The notes under the pieces are model-generated. The model saw only the letters and a list, made by a program, of their open reading frames with translations. It was not told where the DNA came from and made no database searches. Below, piece by piece: positions 1-5,315 of a stretch of DNA of 22,576 bases (its first letter is position 1; each line of letters begins with the position of its first letter). Position numbers and translations under genes: made by a program. This stretch comes from a virus, in IMG/VR virus record IMGVR_UViG_3300036859_000090, positions 1-22,576 of that record, one strand, 5' to 3'.

Positions 1-1
1 G

Positions 2-103
2 TCCGAATACTGCCGCCGAGTGCTGACGCTTCACGCATGCGGCCACTATGAAGTGGTGACGGCGCAGAAGGAAGGGAACAACAGGGACGGTGAGGGGACT
101 TGA
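2..103 (+). CDS. C-terminal end of a truncated phage gene
   Basis: An open frame enters from the left edge and ends at the TGA at 101-103, leaving 33 residues. These include a Cys/His-containing stretch (C4, H11, C13, H15). The next gene starts 3 bases later, which fits the compact layout. Too little remains to name a function; a short Cys/His motif could be metal-binding, but this is only a guess. Confidence 0.4.
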   Translation, partial: SEYCRRVLTLHACGHYEVVTAQKEGNNRDGEGT

Positions 104-106
104 GGG

Positions 107-298
107 ATGACCGCCACCCAGCTTCGTCTGTCCGCCCTAGCCGTCCTTCAGCCCCTTGGCCCTCGTGTTATTGAGGGACATGCCTTCCCCGAGCCGTTCA
201 AGAGGTCAGGGGCGTTGACTGAGGAAGAAAAGGCCGAGAGACACAGAGCCGCAGCGCGGGAGTGGAGACGGAACAATCGGGCCAGGAGAAGCACATGA
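107..298 (+). CDS. small basic hypothetical phage protein
   Basis: 63 residues. The second half is highly charged and predicted helical (EEEKAERHRAAAREWRRNN), with an Arg-rich tail, so nucleic-acid binding is possible. The start follows a purine-rich GAGGGG stretch at 92-97, and the stop overlaps the next start (ATGA at 295-298). I do not recognise the family. The overlap with its neighbour supports a real gene more than the sequence itself does. Confidence 0.45.
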   Translation: MTATQLRLSALAVLQPLGPRVIEGHAFPEPFKRSGALTEEEKAERHRAAAREWRRNNRARRST

Positions 299-447
299 AT
301 ATCTGGACGAAGGTAAGCCTTATTGGTTGCGTATTCGGAGTCGTTCTCACGATCATCCTTAGCAATTGGCTCGCAGCGTTGTGGGCAATCACCGCAACCA
401 CCCTAGTCTGCTACGTCCACATGCTGGAGAACCGATGCGATGACTGA
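295..447 (+). CDS. small two-helix membrane protein
   Basis: 50 residues, starting at the ATG inside the ATGA overlap with the previous gene. Residues about 7-23 (VSLIGCVFGVVLTIILS) and 24-43 form two hydrophobic segments with only a very short turn between them. A short acidic tail (ENRCDD) follows. It probably sits in the inner membrane as a hairpin. Small hydrophobic proteins of this kind in phage early/middle regions can be superinfection-exclusion or lysis accessories, but nothing here decides the role. Confidence 0.5.
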   Translation: MNIWTKVSLIGCVFGVVLTIILSNWLAALWAITATTLVCYVHMLENRCDD

Positions 448-550
448 CCTACAGCGCGAGAAGCACCGCGCATACCTAATCGAGGTGATCAGGCGATTTC
501 TGCCGCAGCACCTTAAGGAGTTGTTCGATGAGTTACTTGCCTTGGGTTGA
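440..550 (+). CDS. 36-residue charged hypothetical peptide
   Basis: ATG at 440 lies inside the end of the previous gene and the frame runs to TGA at 548-550. The product is amphipathic and helix-like (LQREKHRAYLIEVIRRFLPQ, then HLKELFDELLALG). It overlaps both neighbours, the pattern used throughout this cluster. No family recognised; the short length keeps confidence low. Confidence 0.35.
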   Translation: MTDLQREKHRAYLIEVIRRFLPQHLKELFDELLALG

Positions 551-620
551 GATTTACTTCGCCGCTGGCTTAGTGCTCGCCATTGCGGGTGCCGTGCTTA
601 GTGCTGTGGAGGACAAATAA
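528..620 (+). CDS. 30-residue single-pass membrane peptide
   Basis: ATG at 528 overlaps the end of the preceding frame, and TAA is at 618-620. Residues about 8-27 (EIYFAAGLVLAIAGAVLSAV) form one hydrophobic helix with a small charged C-terminus (EDK). It is the last gene before a non-coding stretch. Candidate toxin-like, lysis-accessory or membrane-anchoring peptide; function unknown. A chance frame is possible at this length. Confidence 0.4.
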   Translation: MSYLPWVEIYFAAGLVLAIAGAVLSAVEDK

Positions 621-632
621 AGCTTCGTGAAG

Positions 633-775
633 TGGTGTGTGTTGCAGCGTGAAGAAGCAAACACGATACCCATGCAAGCAGGGTACGGGTGTACACGGCA
701 AGACCTCTTGAATCCGGAATAGTACAGAGGGATGAACCGCCCGAAGCCGGAGTAGCGACCGGCCAACACGCACCA
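633..775 (+). ncRNA. candidate multi-helix structured RNA
   Basis: No convincing gene lies between 620 and 922. A 12-bp closing helix is visible: TGGTGTGTGTTG at 633-644 pairs with CAACACGCACCA at 764-775, with a single G-U. Inside are four consecutive local hairpins: 648-651/662-665, 667-671/681-685, 704-708/726-730 and 746-750/759-763. Loop bases 675-679 (CAAGC) can pair with GCTTG at 776-780, just outside the closing helix, giving a possible pseudoknot. A terminator follows at 809-840, as expected for a discrete transcript end. I do not recognise it as tRNA, tmRNA, RNase P or a known riboswitch. The strand could also be the reverse complement, but the terminator favours +. Confidence 0.4.
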
Positions 776-808
776 GCTTGACGGAGTTTGAGGAAATAAG
801 GCAGCGAG

Positions 809-840
809 AGCCCATAAGCAGAATGGGTGGGCTTTCTTTT
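809..840 (+). terminator. intrinsic terminator upstream of the HNH gene
   Basis: AGCCCA (809-814) pairs with TGGGCT (828-833), directly followed by a T-rich tail to 840. A shifted pairing CCCAT/ATGGG is also possible. It ends the upstream small-gene transcript, or the candidate RNA at 633-775. Confidence 0.65.
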
Positions 841-886
841 AGTACGGGTTCCTCAGAGACTCGTGCCGACATATTCTGCGGCGTTC

Positions 887-906
887 ACTGGCATCGAATA
901 GCCAGT
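887..906 (+). other. hairpin just upstream of the HNH gene
   Basis: ACTGGC (887-892) and GCCAGT (901-906) form a perfect 6-bp stem with an 8-base loop, ending 15 bases before the HNH start codon. No T-run follows, so it is not a terminator. It may influence translation or be an insertion remnant. Confidence 0.3.
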
Positions 907-921
907 AAGAATTGGGACTAA

Positions 922-1332
922 ATGCGAACCTTCGAGGACTGCGTAGAAAGAATTCCGGAAAGCGGTTGTTGGCTTTGGCTGGCCGGTGTTAACGGAGATG
1001 GTTACGGTTTCTACCAAACCAAAAGAGCGCATCGCGTCTCTTATGAAATGTTCGTCGGCCCGATAAATGGGCTACACGTTCTACATCGTTGCGATGTGCC
1101 TTGTTGTGTCAATCCTGCTCATCTGTTCTTGGGTACTCATGCTCAAAACATGGCAGACAGGGACAGGAAGACACGCGGATTCAGAAAGCCAGGAATGGGA
1201 AAGCTGACGGCCGAACAAGTTCTGGCAATAAGAAAAATGGCTGGTTCCAACGGACAAATTGCGGCTCAATTTGGCGTCACTGATTCCAACATAGAGCATA
1301 TCAAGGCAAGACGAACATGGAAGCACATTTAG
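922..1332 (+). CDS. HNH homing-type endonuclease
   Basis: 136 residues. Residues 36-80 carry the HNH_3-type core: AHRVSYE, then LHRCDVPCCVNPAHLFLGT and QNMADR, giving the His, the Cys pair, the N-P-x-H-L signature and the trailing Asn/Asp. The C-terminal part (about 92-136, LTAEQVLAIRKM...) looks like a helix-turn-helix DNA-binding tail, as in stand-alone phage homing endonucleases. A GGGA motif at 914-917 precedes ATG 922. It is flanked by non-coding structured stretches on both sides rather than by exon halves, so it looks like an inserted free-standing mobile gene. These enzymes nick or cut DNA at a recognition site to spread their own gene. Confidence 0.9.
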   Translation: MRTFEDCVERIPESGCWLWLAGVNGDGYGFYQTKRAHRVSYEMFVGPINGLHVLHRCDVPCCVNPAHLFLGTHAQNMADRDRKTRGFRKPGMGKLTAEQVLAIRKMAGSNGQIAAQFGVTDSNIEHIKARRTWKHI

Positions 1333-1390
1333 CGCGGGCTTAGATTTTTCCTCGCGCGTCGTCGGGTAACAGCAGGGCGCGCGATGTAAG

Positions 1391-1536
1391 GCCAGAACTG
1401 TGGGATAGCCCTGAAATACTGGTGAGCGGCGGCGAAGGCAGCACCGCTCGGGCGAAAAGGCTGCCGGGTGTAAGGCTCCGCACGGCGAAGGCTTACTGAA
1501 GGCACCTAGGATGGTCTAGGTGCGACAACCGCTGGC
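1391..1536 (+). ncRNA. structured non-coding stretch after the HNH gene
   Basis: The 207 bases between the HNH stop and the next gene hold no supported CDS but contain several helices: GAGCGG/CCGCTC (1424-1429/1444-1449), GTAAG/CTTAC (1470-1474/1492-1496) and a perfect 8-bp hairpin GCACCTAG/CTAGGTGC (1502-1509/1516-1523). GCCAG (1391-1395) can close the whole on CTGGC (1532-1536). The motif GGCGAA recurs four times. This could be a mobile-gene-associated RNA, a leader of the next gene, or chance structure in GC-rich DNA. I see no group I intron core. Confidence 0.28.
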
Positions 1537-1539
1537 GAA

Positions 1540-1857
1540 ATGTCAATGGTAAAGATACCCCTAAAGGACGGTACTGAGTATGAACTACCGGAACAATTCT
1601 GGCGCGAACTCTGCGAAACGTATTACGGCGCGGAAACGGAACTCTACCGAATGCGGTTGTGGTGCCTTGCAAATCCTGACAGAAGGAAAACGCGGCGGGG
1701 TGCGAGACGGTTTGTATTCAACTGGATCAACAAAGCATGTCAGATAAAGCCGAAGCTGACAGAAAGAGCCTTGCCGCTCGTAGAGAAGCCGCGCGAACCG
1801 CTGGAGTCGCGCAAGGAACGGTTGGCGGAGTTGAAGAAGGTTCTGAAAGGTGAATGA
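1540..1857 (+). CDS. phage protein with a basic motif typical of replication accessory proteins
   Basis: 105 residues. The N-terminus is a short beta-like segment (KIPLKDGTEYELP). Residues about 38-66 contain MRLWCLANPDRRKTRRGARR followed by FVFNWINKA. This ending (W-x-x-x-NP-x-x-RKT-x-x-G-x-x-RF-x-x-x-W) recurs in small phage replication or recombination-region proteins. DNA binding is inferred from the Arg/Lys cluster. A highly charged helix (ESRKERLAELKKVLKGE) ends the protein. ATG 1546 is an alternative start, and neither has a strong ribosome-binding site. The stop overlaps the next ATG. Confidence 0.7.
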   Translation: MSMVKIPLKDGTEYELPEQFWRELCETYYGAETELYRMRLWCLANPDRRKTRRGARRFVFNWINKACQIKPKLTERALPLVEKPREPLESRKERLAELKKVLKGE

Positions 1858-2051
1858 ACAAAGCCCTTGCTGAACTCTGGAACCTCTACCCAAACAGTAT
1901 CACGGCAGACAAGATCGCACAGAAACCCAAAATGACTAGAGAACAAGCGTTAGGGCTGATGTCGTTGGTAAAGAAACATAAACCAGGGACGGTGAGACAG
2001 GAATTCGTAGAGGAAGCATTGGAAGTTTTGAGATTTGAGCCCAACGAATAG
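1854..2051 (+). CDS. small helical hypothetical phage protein
   Basis: 65 residues, starting in an ATGA overlap with the previous gene. The sequence TADKIAQKPKMTREQALGLM suggests a small helix-turn-helix-like fold, but no family is recognised. Translational coupling with the upstream gene suggests related roles. It is followed by a 7-bp hairpin (2053-2070) and then a very strong Shine-Dalgarno sequence for the next gene. Confidence 0.6.
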   Translation: MNKALAELWNLYPNSITADKIAQKPKMTREQALGLMSLVKKHKPGTVRQEFVEEALEVLRFEPNE

Positions 2052-2077
2052 CGGCTCGCGTGCGGGCCGTAACCAGT

Positions 2078-2084
2078 AAGGAGG
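2078..2084 (+). promoter_or_regulatory. strong ribosome-binding site for the holin-like gene
   Basis: AAGGAGG lies 9 bases before ATG 2094. It is the best Shine-Dalgarno match in this part of the window and decides that start over the out-of-frame ATG at 2087, which opens only a 12-codon frame. Strong independent initiation here contrasts with the coupled starts around it. Confidence 0.65.
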
Positions 2085-2093
2085 TAATGCGGA

Positions 2094-2492
2094 ATGAAGG
2101 AAAACTTGCAGGAGAAGTTGGTTGAGATTCTAACTGGCATTCAAAGTGCCGTAGCCAATGGCTCTGACTTTGTGCTGACGCAGTTGCCAGAGGTCGCACA
2201 GCAATACATCGCCTTCGGGCGGGCATTTGCGTTCGTGGAGCTTGCATTTGTTCTGGTGATTTTTGCTAGCGGGCTGTACTTCTTTATCAAGCTTGGGTTG
2301 CTGTCCAAAAAAGTGGATAACTACGGTGATTGGGCAGTACAAAAGATCGTCTCAACGGCGGGCGGCGCAATTACAACCATAGTGGGTGGTCTTGCAACCA
2401 TTTTTTCTCTGAAAGAACTGCTGATGGTTTGGTTCGCGCCGAAGGTTTGGCTGCTCATCGAGTTGGCACGGCTAATTAACCCGGGCAGGTAG
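2094..2492 (+). CDS. holin-like membrane protein
   Basis: 132 residues. A soluble N-terminal helix region (1-40) is followed by a hydrophobic segment at about 45-67 (AFVELAFVLVIFASGLYFFI), a short charged loop, a glycine-rich hydrophobic segment at about 86-105 and a third at about 106-127 ending in APKVWLLIELARLI. The layout (N-terminal soluble part, then three hydrophobic stretches) and the APK-x-x-L-E-type ending resemble membrane proteins annotated as holin-like in podoviruses. A lysis role is inference; no endolysin is seen nearby. It has its own strong ribosome-binding site. Confidence 0.6.
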   Translation: MKENLQEKLVEILTGIQSAVANGSDFVLTQLPEVAQQYIAFGRAFAFVELAFVLVIFASGLYFFIKLGLLSKKVDNYGDWAVQKIVSTAGGAITTIVGGLATIFSLKELLMVWFAPKVWLLIELARLINPGR

Positions 2493-2497
2493 GCGTG

Positions 2498-2554
2498 ATG
2501 CGGCCTGAATTGCTGGCAGAGGCGAAGGAGGCGATGCGCAAACCATGCCCATGA
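2498..2554 (+). CDS. 18-residue possible peptide
   Basis: ATG 2498 to TGA 2554 encodes a charged 18-mer whose stop overlaps the ATG of the next small gene (ATGA). It could be a translated leader that couples the next gene. It is too short to be secure. Confidence 0.2.
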   Translation: MRPELLAEAKEAMRKPCP

Positions 2555-2685
2555 GTTCAGCACAACGTAGTTCGAAATACTACCGCTCCAGAGGATCAAA
2601 ACTCTACCGGCTGAAGGCGGATGCATGGGCTGCGCGGTTTGCTGATGTGGACGATTGGCTGAAGAGATTGTGGAGGAGGAAGTGA
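2551..2685 (+). CDS. small basic hypothetical protein
   Basis: 44 residues, rich in Arg/Lys/Ser, with a Trp-containing C-terminal helix (DVDDWLKRLWRRK). The upstream GGCGAAGGAGGCG contains a good GGAGG about 20 bases ahead; the ATGA overlap with the 18-mer frame offers coupling. The charge suggests nucleic-acid contact. No family recognised. Confidence 0.45.
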   Translation: MSSAQRSSKYYRSRGSKLYRLKADAWAARFADVDDWLKRLWRRK

Positions 2686-2716
2686 CAGAGGTTTGTTTAT
2701 TCGTAGGAGGTTGGGG

Positions 2717-2995
2717 ATGAATTACAGGGCGGGTGATGAGGTAATTTGCATTGACGCAAGGCCCATTAAGGGCGGCAGATTCACTTTATTGAAGGTAGGC
2801 AAGTGCTACAAAGCAGTCGGCTTCTCTAGGTGTTGCAGCCAATTGGTGGGAGAAGATTTCCCGGGGGTGAACGAGTGCCCCCTATGCCGCGCCACTGACC
2901 AGAGCAATGCGTTCTATGCTTGGCGCTTCATAAAGCTCGACGGACTTAAAGAAGAGATAGTAACGGACCGCACACTGGTAACCACTTCACAATGA
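2717..2995 (+). CDS. Cys-containing hypothetical phage protein
   Basis: 92 residues. The ATG at 2717 is preferred over the upstream TTG at 2693 because AGGAGG and GGGG lie just upstream and the conserved-looking body starts here (YRAGDEVICID...). The middle holds CC...ECPLC, so one metal site built from Cys residues is plausible. Proteins beginning with a GDEVICID-type strand followed by Cys pairs are common small phage proteins of unknown role. It ends in an ATGA overlap with ninB. Confidence 0.65.
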   Translation: MNYRAGDEVICIDARPIKGGRFTLLKVGKCYKAVGFSRCCSQLVGEDFPGVNECPLCRATDQSNAFYAWRFIKLDGLKEEIVTDRTLVTTSQ

Positions 2996-3387
2996 GGCGC
3001 ATCATCCTCGCCAAGCAATCCCGCCCCTTTGCCCACCAATGCATCAACGAAGCCCCAGACGGCTGGTGTCTGACCATTGCGGAGCCTACCCGCAACCTGG
3101 ATCAGAACGCGCTCTTACACGCAGTCCTATCCGACATAGCCGAGCAACTGGAATGGGCCGGGAAGAAGCGAGATATTGAGACATGGAAACGGCTGCTGGT
3201 GGCTGCCTGGATGCGCGCCACGGGGCGCAATGTGACTTTGCTACCTGCCATAGACGGGCAGGGCTTCGATGCGCTGTACGCCCGCACAAGCAAGTTGAGC
3301 AAGGCTGAGTGCGCGGAATTGATCGATTACGTGACTGCGTGGGCTGTTGATAACGAAGTTATCCTGAAGATAATGGAGGCGGCGTGA
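2992..3387 (+). CDS. ninB: NinB-like recombination protein
   Basis: 131 residues, the usual length. The family signature is clear: TRNLDQNALLHAVLSDIAEQ, WAGKKRDIETWKRLLVAAW, then the ending DGQGFDALYARTSKLSKAEC and ELIDYVTAWA. NinB (Orf) of lambda binds single-stranded DNA and acts in phage recombination, replacing host RecFOR functions. It sits among middle DNA-metabolism genes, coupled on both sides by 4-base overlaps. The assignment is secure; the symbol follows the lambda family. Confidence 0.9.
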   Translation: MRRIILAKQSRPFAHQCINEAPDGWCLTIAEPTRNLDQNALLHAVLSDIAEQLEWAGKKRDIETWKRLLVAAWMRATGRNVTLLPAIDGQGFDALYARTSKLSKAECAELIDYVTAWAVDNEVILKIMEAA

Positions 3388-3737
3388 CTTGGGATGAGTG
3401 GCGCGGAAGTATGGATGGTAGGCCGGCAATGTGGATCAAGCGGCTGGTGCGGGTGTTTGGTTGTTGCGTTGATCTGCATAAATTCGTTCGCGCCGATGAT
3501 GCCGAGTGTTTCCATTCTCATAACGCCTACTGCCTGCGCATCATTCTATGGGGTGGTTATGTCGAGGAAGTCGAGGGTCGCGGCCTTCGGGCGTGGCGTC
3601 CTGGAATGGTGGGCATCATCAAGCCGTCATTCTCTCATCGCCTGCACGGACTACTCAAGGGACCGTCATATTCCTTGTGGCTCCGTGGTCCGATCTGCGC
3701 AGAAATAGAACTGCGCGGTTCTGGTTGGCCGGCGTAA
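3384..3737 (+). CDS. cupin-like phage protein
   Basis: 117 residues from a GTG start overlapping the ninB stop. The core reads CFHSHNAYCLRIILWGGY, E, then WRPGMVGIIKPSFSHRLHGL and SLWLRGP. This matches small phage cupin-like proteins: an H-x-H pair, a strand with GGY-x-E, a Pro-Gly turn and a second His. A metal-binding beta-barrel is inferred from H44, H46 and the later His. No substrate is known. It overlaps the following nuclease gene (TAATG). Confidence 0.6.
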   Translation: MTWDEWRGSMDGRPAMWIKRLVRVFGCCVDLHKFVRADDAECFHSHNAYCLRIILWGGYVEEVEGRGLRAWRPGMVGIIKPSFSHRLHGLLKGPSYSLWLRGPICAEIELRGSGWPA

Positions 3738-4039
3738 TGCCCACTCTCCTAGACACCCACCTAAAGGCCGAGAAGATCCCCTACAAAACGGAGGTCCGCT
3801 TTGCCCCACCCAGGCGCTGGCGCTTTGACTACGTGATCGGGGAAAAACTTGCGATCGAGGTAGACGGAGCCGTGTACTCGGGCGGTCGGCATGTCCGAGG
3901 AAAGGGATACGAAGGCGATCTGGAGAAGTTCAACGAGGCCGTGATCCTGGGCTATCGGGTGCTTAGATTCTCCACGGGCCAGGTTAAATCCGGCTTGGCG
4001 ATTGATACGATCAAGAGGCTGATTGGAGGGGTGGGATGA
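3737..4039 (+). CDS. PD-(D/E)XK endonuclease-fold protein
   Basis: 100 residues, ATG in a TAATG overlap with the previous gene. The order of residues is that of a DUF559/VSR-like nuclease: a helix with Glu (KAEKIPYKTEVRF), FDYVIGEKLAIEVDGAVYSGG (the D...E-V-D core at about 37-50), a basic linker (RHVRGKGYEGD), then LGYRVLRFSTGQV. Such enzymes cut DNA; in phage middle regions they act as resolvases or repair/processing nucleases. The exact substrate cannot be read from the sequence. The long upstream extension of this frame overlaps the previous gene and is not used. Confidence 0.75.
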   Translation: MPTLLDTHLKAEKIPYKTEVRFAPPRRWRFDYVIGEKLAIEVDGAVYSGGRHVRGKGYEGDLEKFNEAVILGYRVLRFSTGQVKSGLAIDTIKRLIGGVG

Positions 4040-4425
4040 CGGTTCATTACATCCAGTTCGTTGAAACTTCCTTTGACCGCTTGGCTTATAGGAATAAGCA
4101 CTGGTGGGATGGGCTGCGCTGGTGGCTAGTTGGCCTGCTTGGTGGAGAGAATCCCAACGTATCGGTCAAGGTTACGCGCATACCGATAGACGAAAAGGAA
4201 TTCATGGCGCGGCTTTGGAAGCAAAGGCGGCATCTATTCGACCGTTTCCATCGTGAGCCAAAAACTTTGCTTATTGGTGCTGAGGATTACGAGGAAATGA
4301 TGGATAGTCCGACTATACGCCAAGCGCTTAGATTTGAGGCCGAATACAACTATGGGGCGCATGAAGTCTATGGGCTTAAGGTGATGGTAATCCCGTGGAT
4401 GCGTGGTGCGGTGGTGATGCCGTGA
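4036..4425 (+). CDS. hypothetical phage protein
   Basis: 129 residues, ATGA overlap with the nuclease gene. It has a Trp-rich segment (HWWDGLRWWLVGLL) that may be a short membrane-associated or buried helix. The C-terminal half (TLLIGAEDYEEMM... then VYGLKVMVIPWMRGAVVMP) resembles small phage proteins seen near structural genes, but I cannot name the family. It is followed directly by a coupled 22-residue frame. Confidence 0.65.
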   Translation: MTVHYIQFVETSFDRLAYRNKHWWDGLRWWLVGLLGGENPNVSVKVTRIPIDEKEFMARLWKQRRHLFDRFHREPKTLLIGAEDYEEMMDSPTIRQALRFEAEYNYGAHEVYGLKVMVIPWMRGAVVMP

Positions 4426-4490
4426 GAATGCTGAACCCGCTTCGCAATGACTACGACGAGCTGGATTACTGGGACTGGGCTTGGACATGA
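4422..4490 (+). CDS. 22-residue acidic aromatic peptide
   Basis: GTG 4422 (or ATG 4428) to TGA 4490. The product is Asp/Tyr/Trp-rich (DYDELDYWDWAW). It overlaps both neighbours by 4 bases, which is why it is listed. It may be only a translational bridge. Confidence 0.3.
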   Translation: MRMLNPLRNDYDELDYWDWAWT

Positions 4491-4702
4491 TGAACTATTG
4501 CAAGGACTGCAAGTTTAGCCAGCTGAATCATGACCCGCGCAGCGGCGTGATTTATGAGTGCGTGAGGTATGCAGGCTCCCATGAAAGTCCAGTGTTCGGG
4601 ATAAGCATTATCCCTGTGGATTGCGTTGCGGCCCGGGCAGAGACTGGTTCTTGTCGTCCGGCTGGACTCGGGTATGTTCCGCGCAGAAGGTGGTGGCGAT
4701 AG
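4487..4702 (+). CDS. Cys-rich zinc-ribbon-like small protein
   Basis: 71 residues from ATG 4487 (ATGATG, overlapping the previous stop). It begins MMNYCKDCKF and continues with YECVR, PVFG, VDCVAARAETGSCRP. The spacing of C5, C8, C28 and later Cys residues is that of a small metal-binding knuckle; related phage proteins end in a GxC-P-G-x-x-Y/F motif, here SCRPAGLGY. Zinc binding is inferred and the role is unknown. Confidence 0.65.
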   Translation: MMNYCKDCKFSQLNHDPRSGVIYECVRYAGSHESPVFGISIIPVDCVAARAETGSCRPAGLGYVPRRRWWR

Positions 4703-5034
4703 ATACGCCGGCCCTTGATGACCGTCTCGAATGGCACCTGCTCAATTGGCGGGACTGGATGCGTTCTGGTGAGCATGTAGCCAAATACCCTCATACCGCT
4801 GCCGGCTGTGTGGGAGGAGGGTATACCGGCGACTTTGACGACATGGTAGCGGCTGCTGATAGGCGTTGCGCCGCAATCATGGACGCCCTGATCGGAGACC
4901 TTACGCCCGGTCAGCAATGTGCGATTCACCATGTTTACTTGCGGTCTGTGTGGAGGTTCAGGGACTTGGATTCGGTGTTAGAACGCGCCAAAAGCGAGCT
5001 GAGGTTGGGGATGGCTAAGAGGGGGCTGCACTAG
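4690..5034 (+). CDS. candidate late-gene antiterminator/regulator (Q-like)
   Basis: 114 residues from GTG 4690 (GTG 4693 is equally possible; an upstream TTG at 4621 would overlap the previous gene deeply). The pattern LNWRDWMRSGEHVAKYPHT near the start, a Gly-rich loop, then DLTPGQQCAIHHVYL and a C-terminal ERAKSELRLGMAKRGLH resembles small phage proteins annotated as late regulators or antitermination Q-type. That resemblance is by pattern only. The context is stronger: a TTGACA promoter begins 17 bases after the stop and is followed within 100 bases by a terminator, as in lambda Q-pR'-tR'. A DNA-binding regulator unrelated to Q is the main alternative. Confidence 0.5.
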   Translation: MVAIDTPALDDRLEWHLLNWRDWMRSGEHVAKYPHTAAGCVGGGYTGDFDDMVAAADRRCAAIMDALIGDLTPGQQCAIHHVYLRSVWRFRDLDSVLERAKSELRLGMAKRGLH

Positions 5035-5051
5035 ATATGGTGCGAAAGCCC

Positions 5052-5080
5052 TTGACAACCACAAGGAATTGTGGTCGAAT
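5052..5080 (+). promoter_or_regulatory. sigma70-type promoter
   Basis: A perfect -35 TTGACA (5052-5057) and a 4/6 -10 TCGAAT (5075-5080) are separated by exactly 17 bases. Transcription would begin near 5086-5088 and run into the terminator at 5121-5148. The weak -10 with a perfect -35 suggests regulated strength. Confidence 0.55.
5058..5075. promoter_or_regulatory. palindromic operator in the promoter spacer
   Basis: ACCACAA and TTGTGGT are perfect 7-bp inverted arms separated by GGAA, filling the space between -35 and -10. A dimeric regulator bound here would block or remodel polymerase. Two degenerate copies (ACCACAA-N4-TAGTGTC) lie at 6585 and 6636. Confidence 0.55.
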
Positions 5081-5085
5081 GCAGG

Positions 5086-5148
5086 GGTTCGTCGGCGTTC
5101 TGCACCCTAAAGAAACGTAAAGCTCAGGCATTTGCCCTGGGCTTTTTT
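5086..5148 (+). ncRNA. short leader RNA between late promoter and terminator
   Basis: The predicted transcript from the 5052 promoter is about 60 nt before the first terminator. It contains no clear ORF with a ribosome-binding site. By position it corresponds to the lambda 6S-type leader made from pR' when no antiterminator acts. Ends are estimates from the promoter spacing and the T-run. Confidence 0.4.
5121..5148 (+). terminator. intrinsic terminator, first of a related pair
   Basis: AGCTCAGG (5121-5128) pairs with CCTGGGCT (5136-5143), 8 bp with one G-U, followed by six T. It is preceded by AGAAACGTAA (5111-5120) and followed by CATTTG; both flanks recur at the second terminator. Confidence 0.8.
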
Positions 5149-5177
5149 CATTTGTACTCAAGGAGTTATGCTAATAG

Positions 5178-5315
5178 ATGACTCCCTTTATGGAAGGATG
5201 CCTTTGGATTGTGTTTGTTTGCGGACTCATCGCCGCCGCTGCAGCGCTCGCCCCGCAGAAACGTAAGCCCTGGAGATTGATCCGGGGCTTTTTCATTTGC
5301 CTGCTGCCGGACTGA
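5178..5315 (+). CDS. small membrane peptide spanning the second terminator
   Basis: 45 residues. A hydrophobic helix at about 8-25 (CLWIVFVCGLIAAAAALA) is followed by a positive cluster (PQKRKPWR) and a second hydrophobic stretch (GFFICLL), which looks like a real membrane topology signal. AAGGAG at 5160-5165 lies 12 bases before ATG 5178, longer than ideal; an alternative frame from ATG 5168 (32 residues, Cys/Arg-rich) is too close to it. The reading frame runs through the terminator hairpin at 5265-5293, so part of the C-terminus may be fortuitous. Confidence 0.35.
   Translation: MTPFMEGCLWIVFVCGLIAAAAALAPQKRKPWRLIRGFFICLLPD
5265..5293 (+). terminator. intrinsic terminator, second of the pair
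   Basis: AAGCCCTGGA (5265-5274) pairs with TCCGGGGCTT (5281-5290), 10 bp with one T-G, loop of 6, then T-run to 5293. It has the same flanks as the first: AGAAACGTAA at 5257-5266 and TTTTTCATTTG at 5289-5299. Confidence 0.75.

Noticed and set aside
621-1539. HNH-containing group I intron
   Set aside because: No conserved P3/P7 core or interrupted host gene can be seen, and an intrinsic terminator lies inside the supposed intron.
2383-2407. Weak hairpin plus T-run (TGGT...ACCA then six T) in the holin-like gene
   Set aside because: Only a 4-bp stem; too weak to call a terminator.
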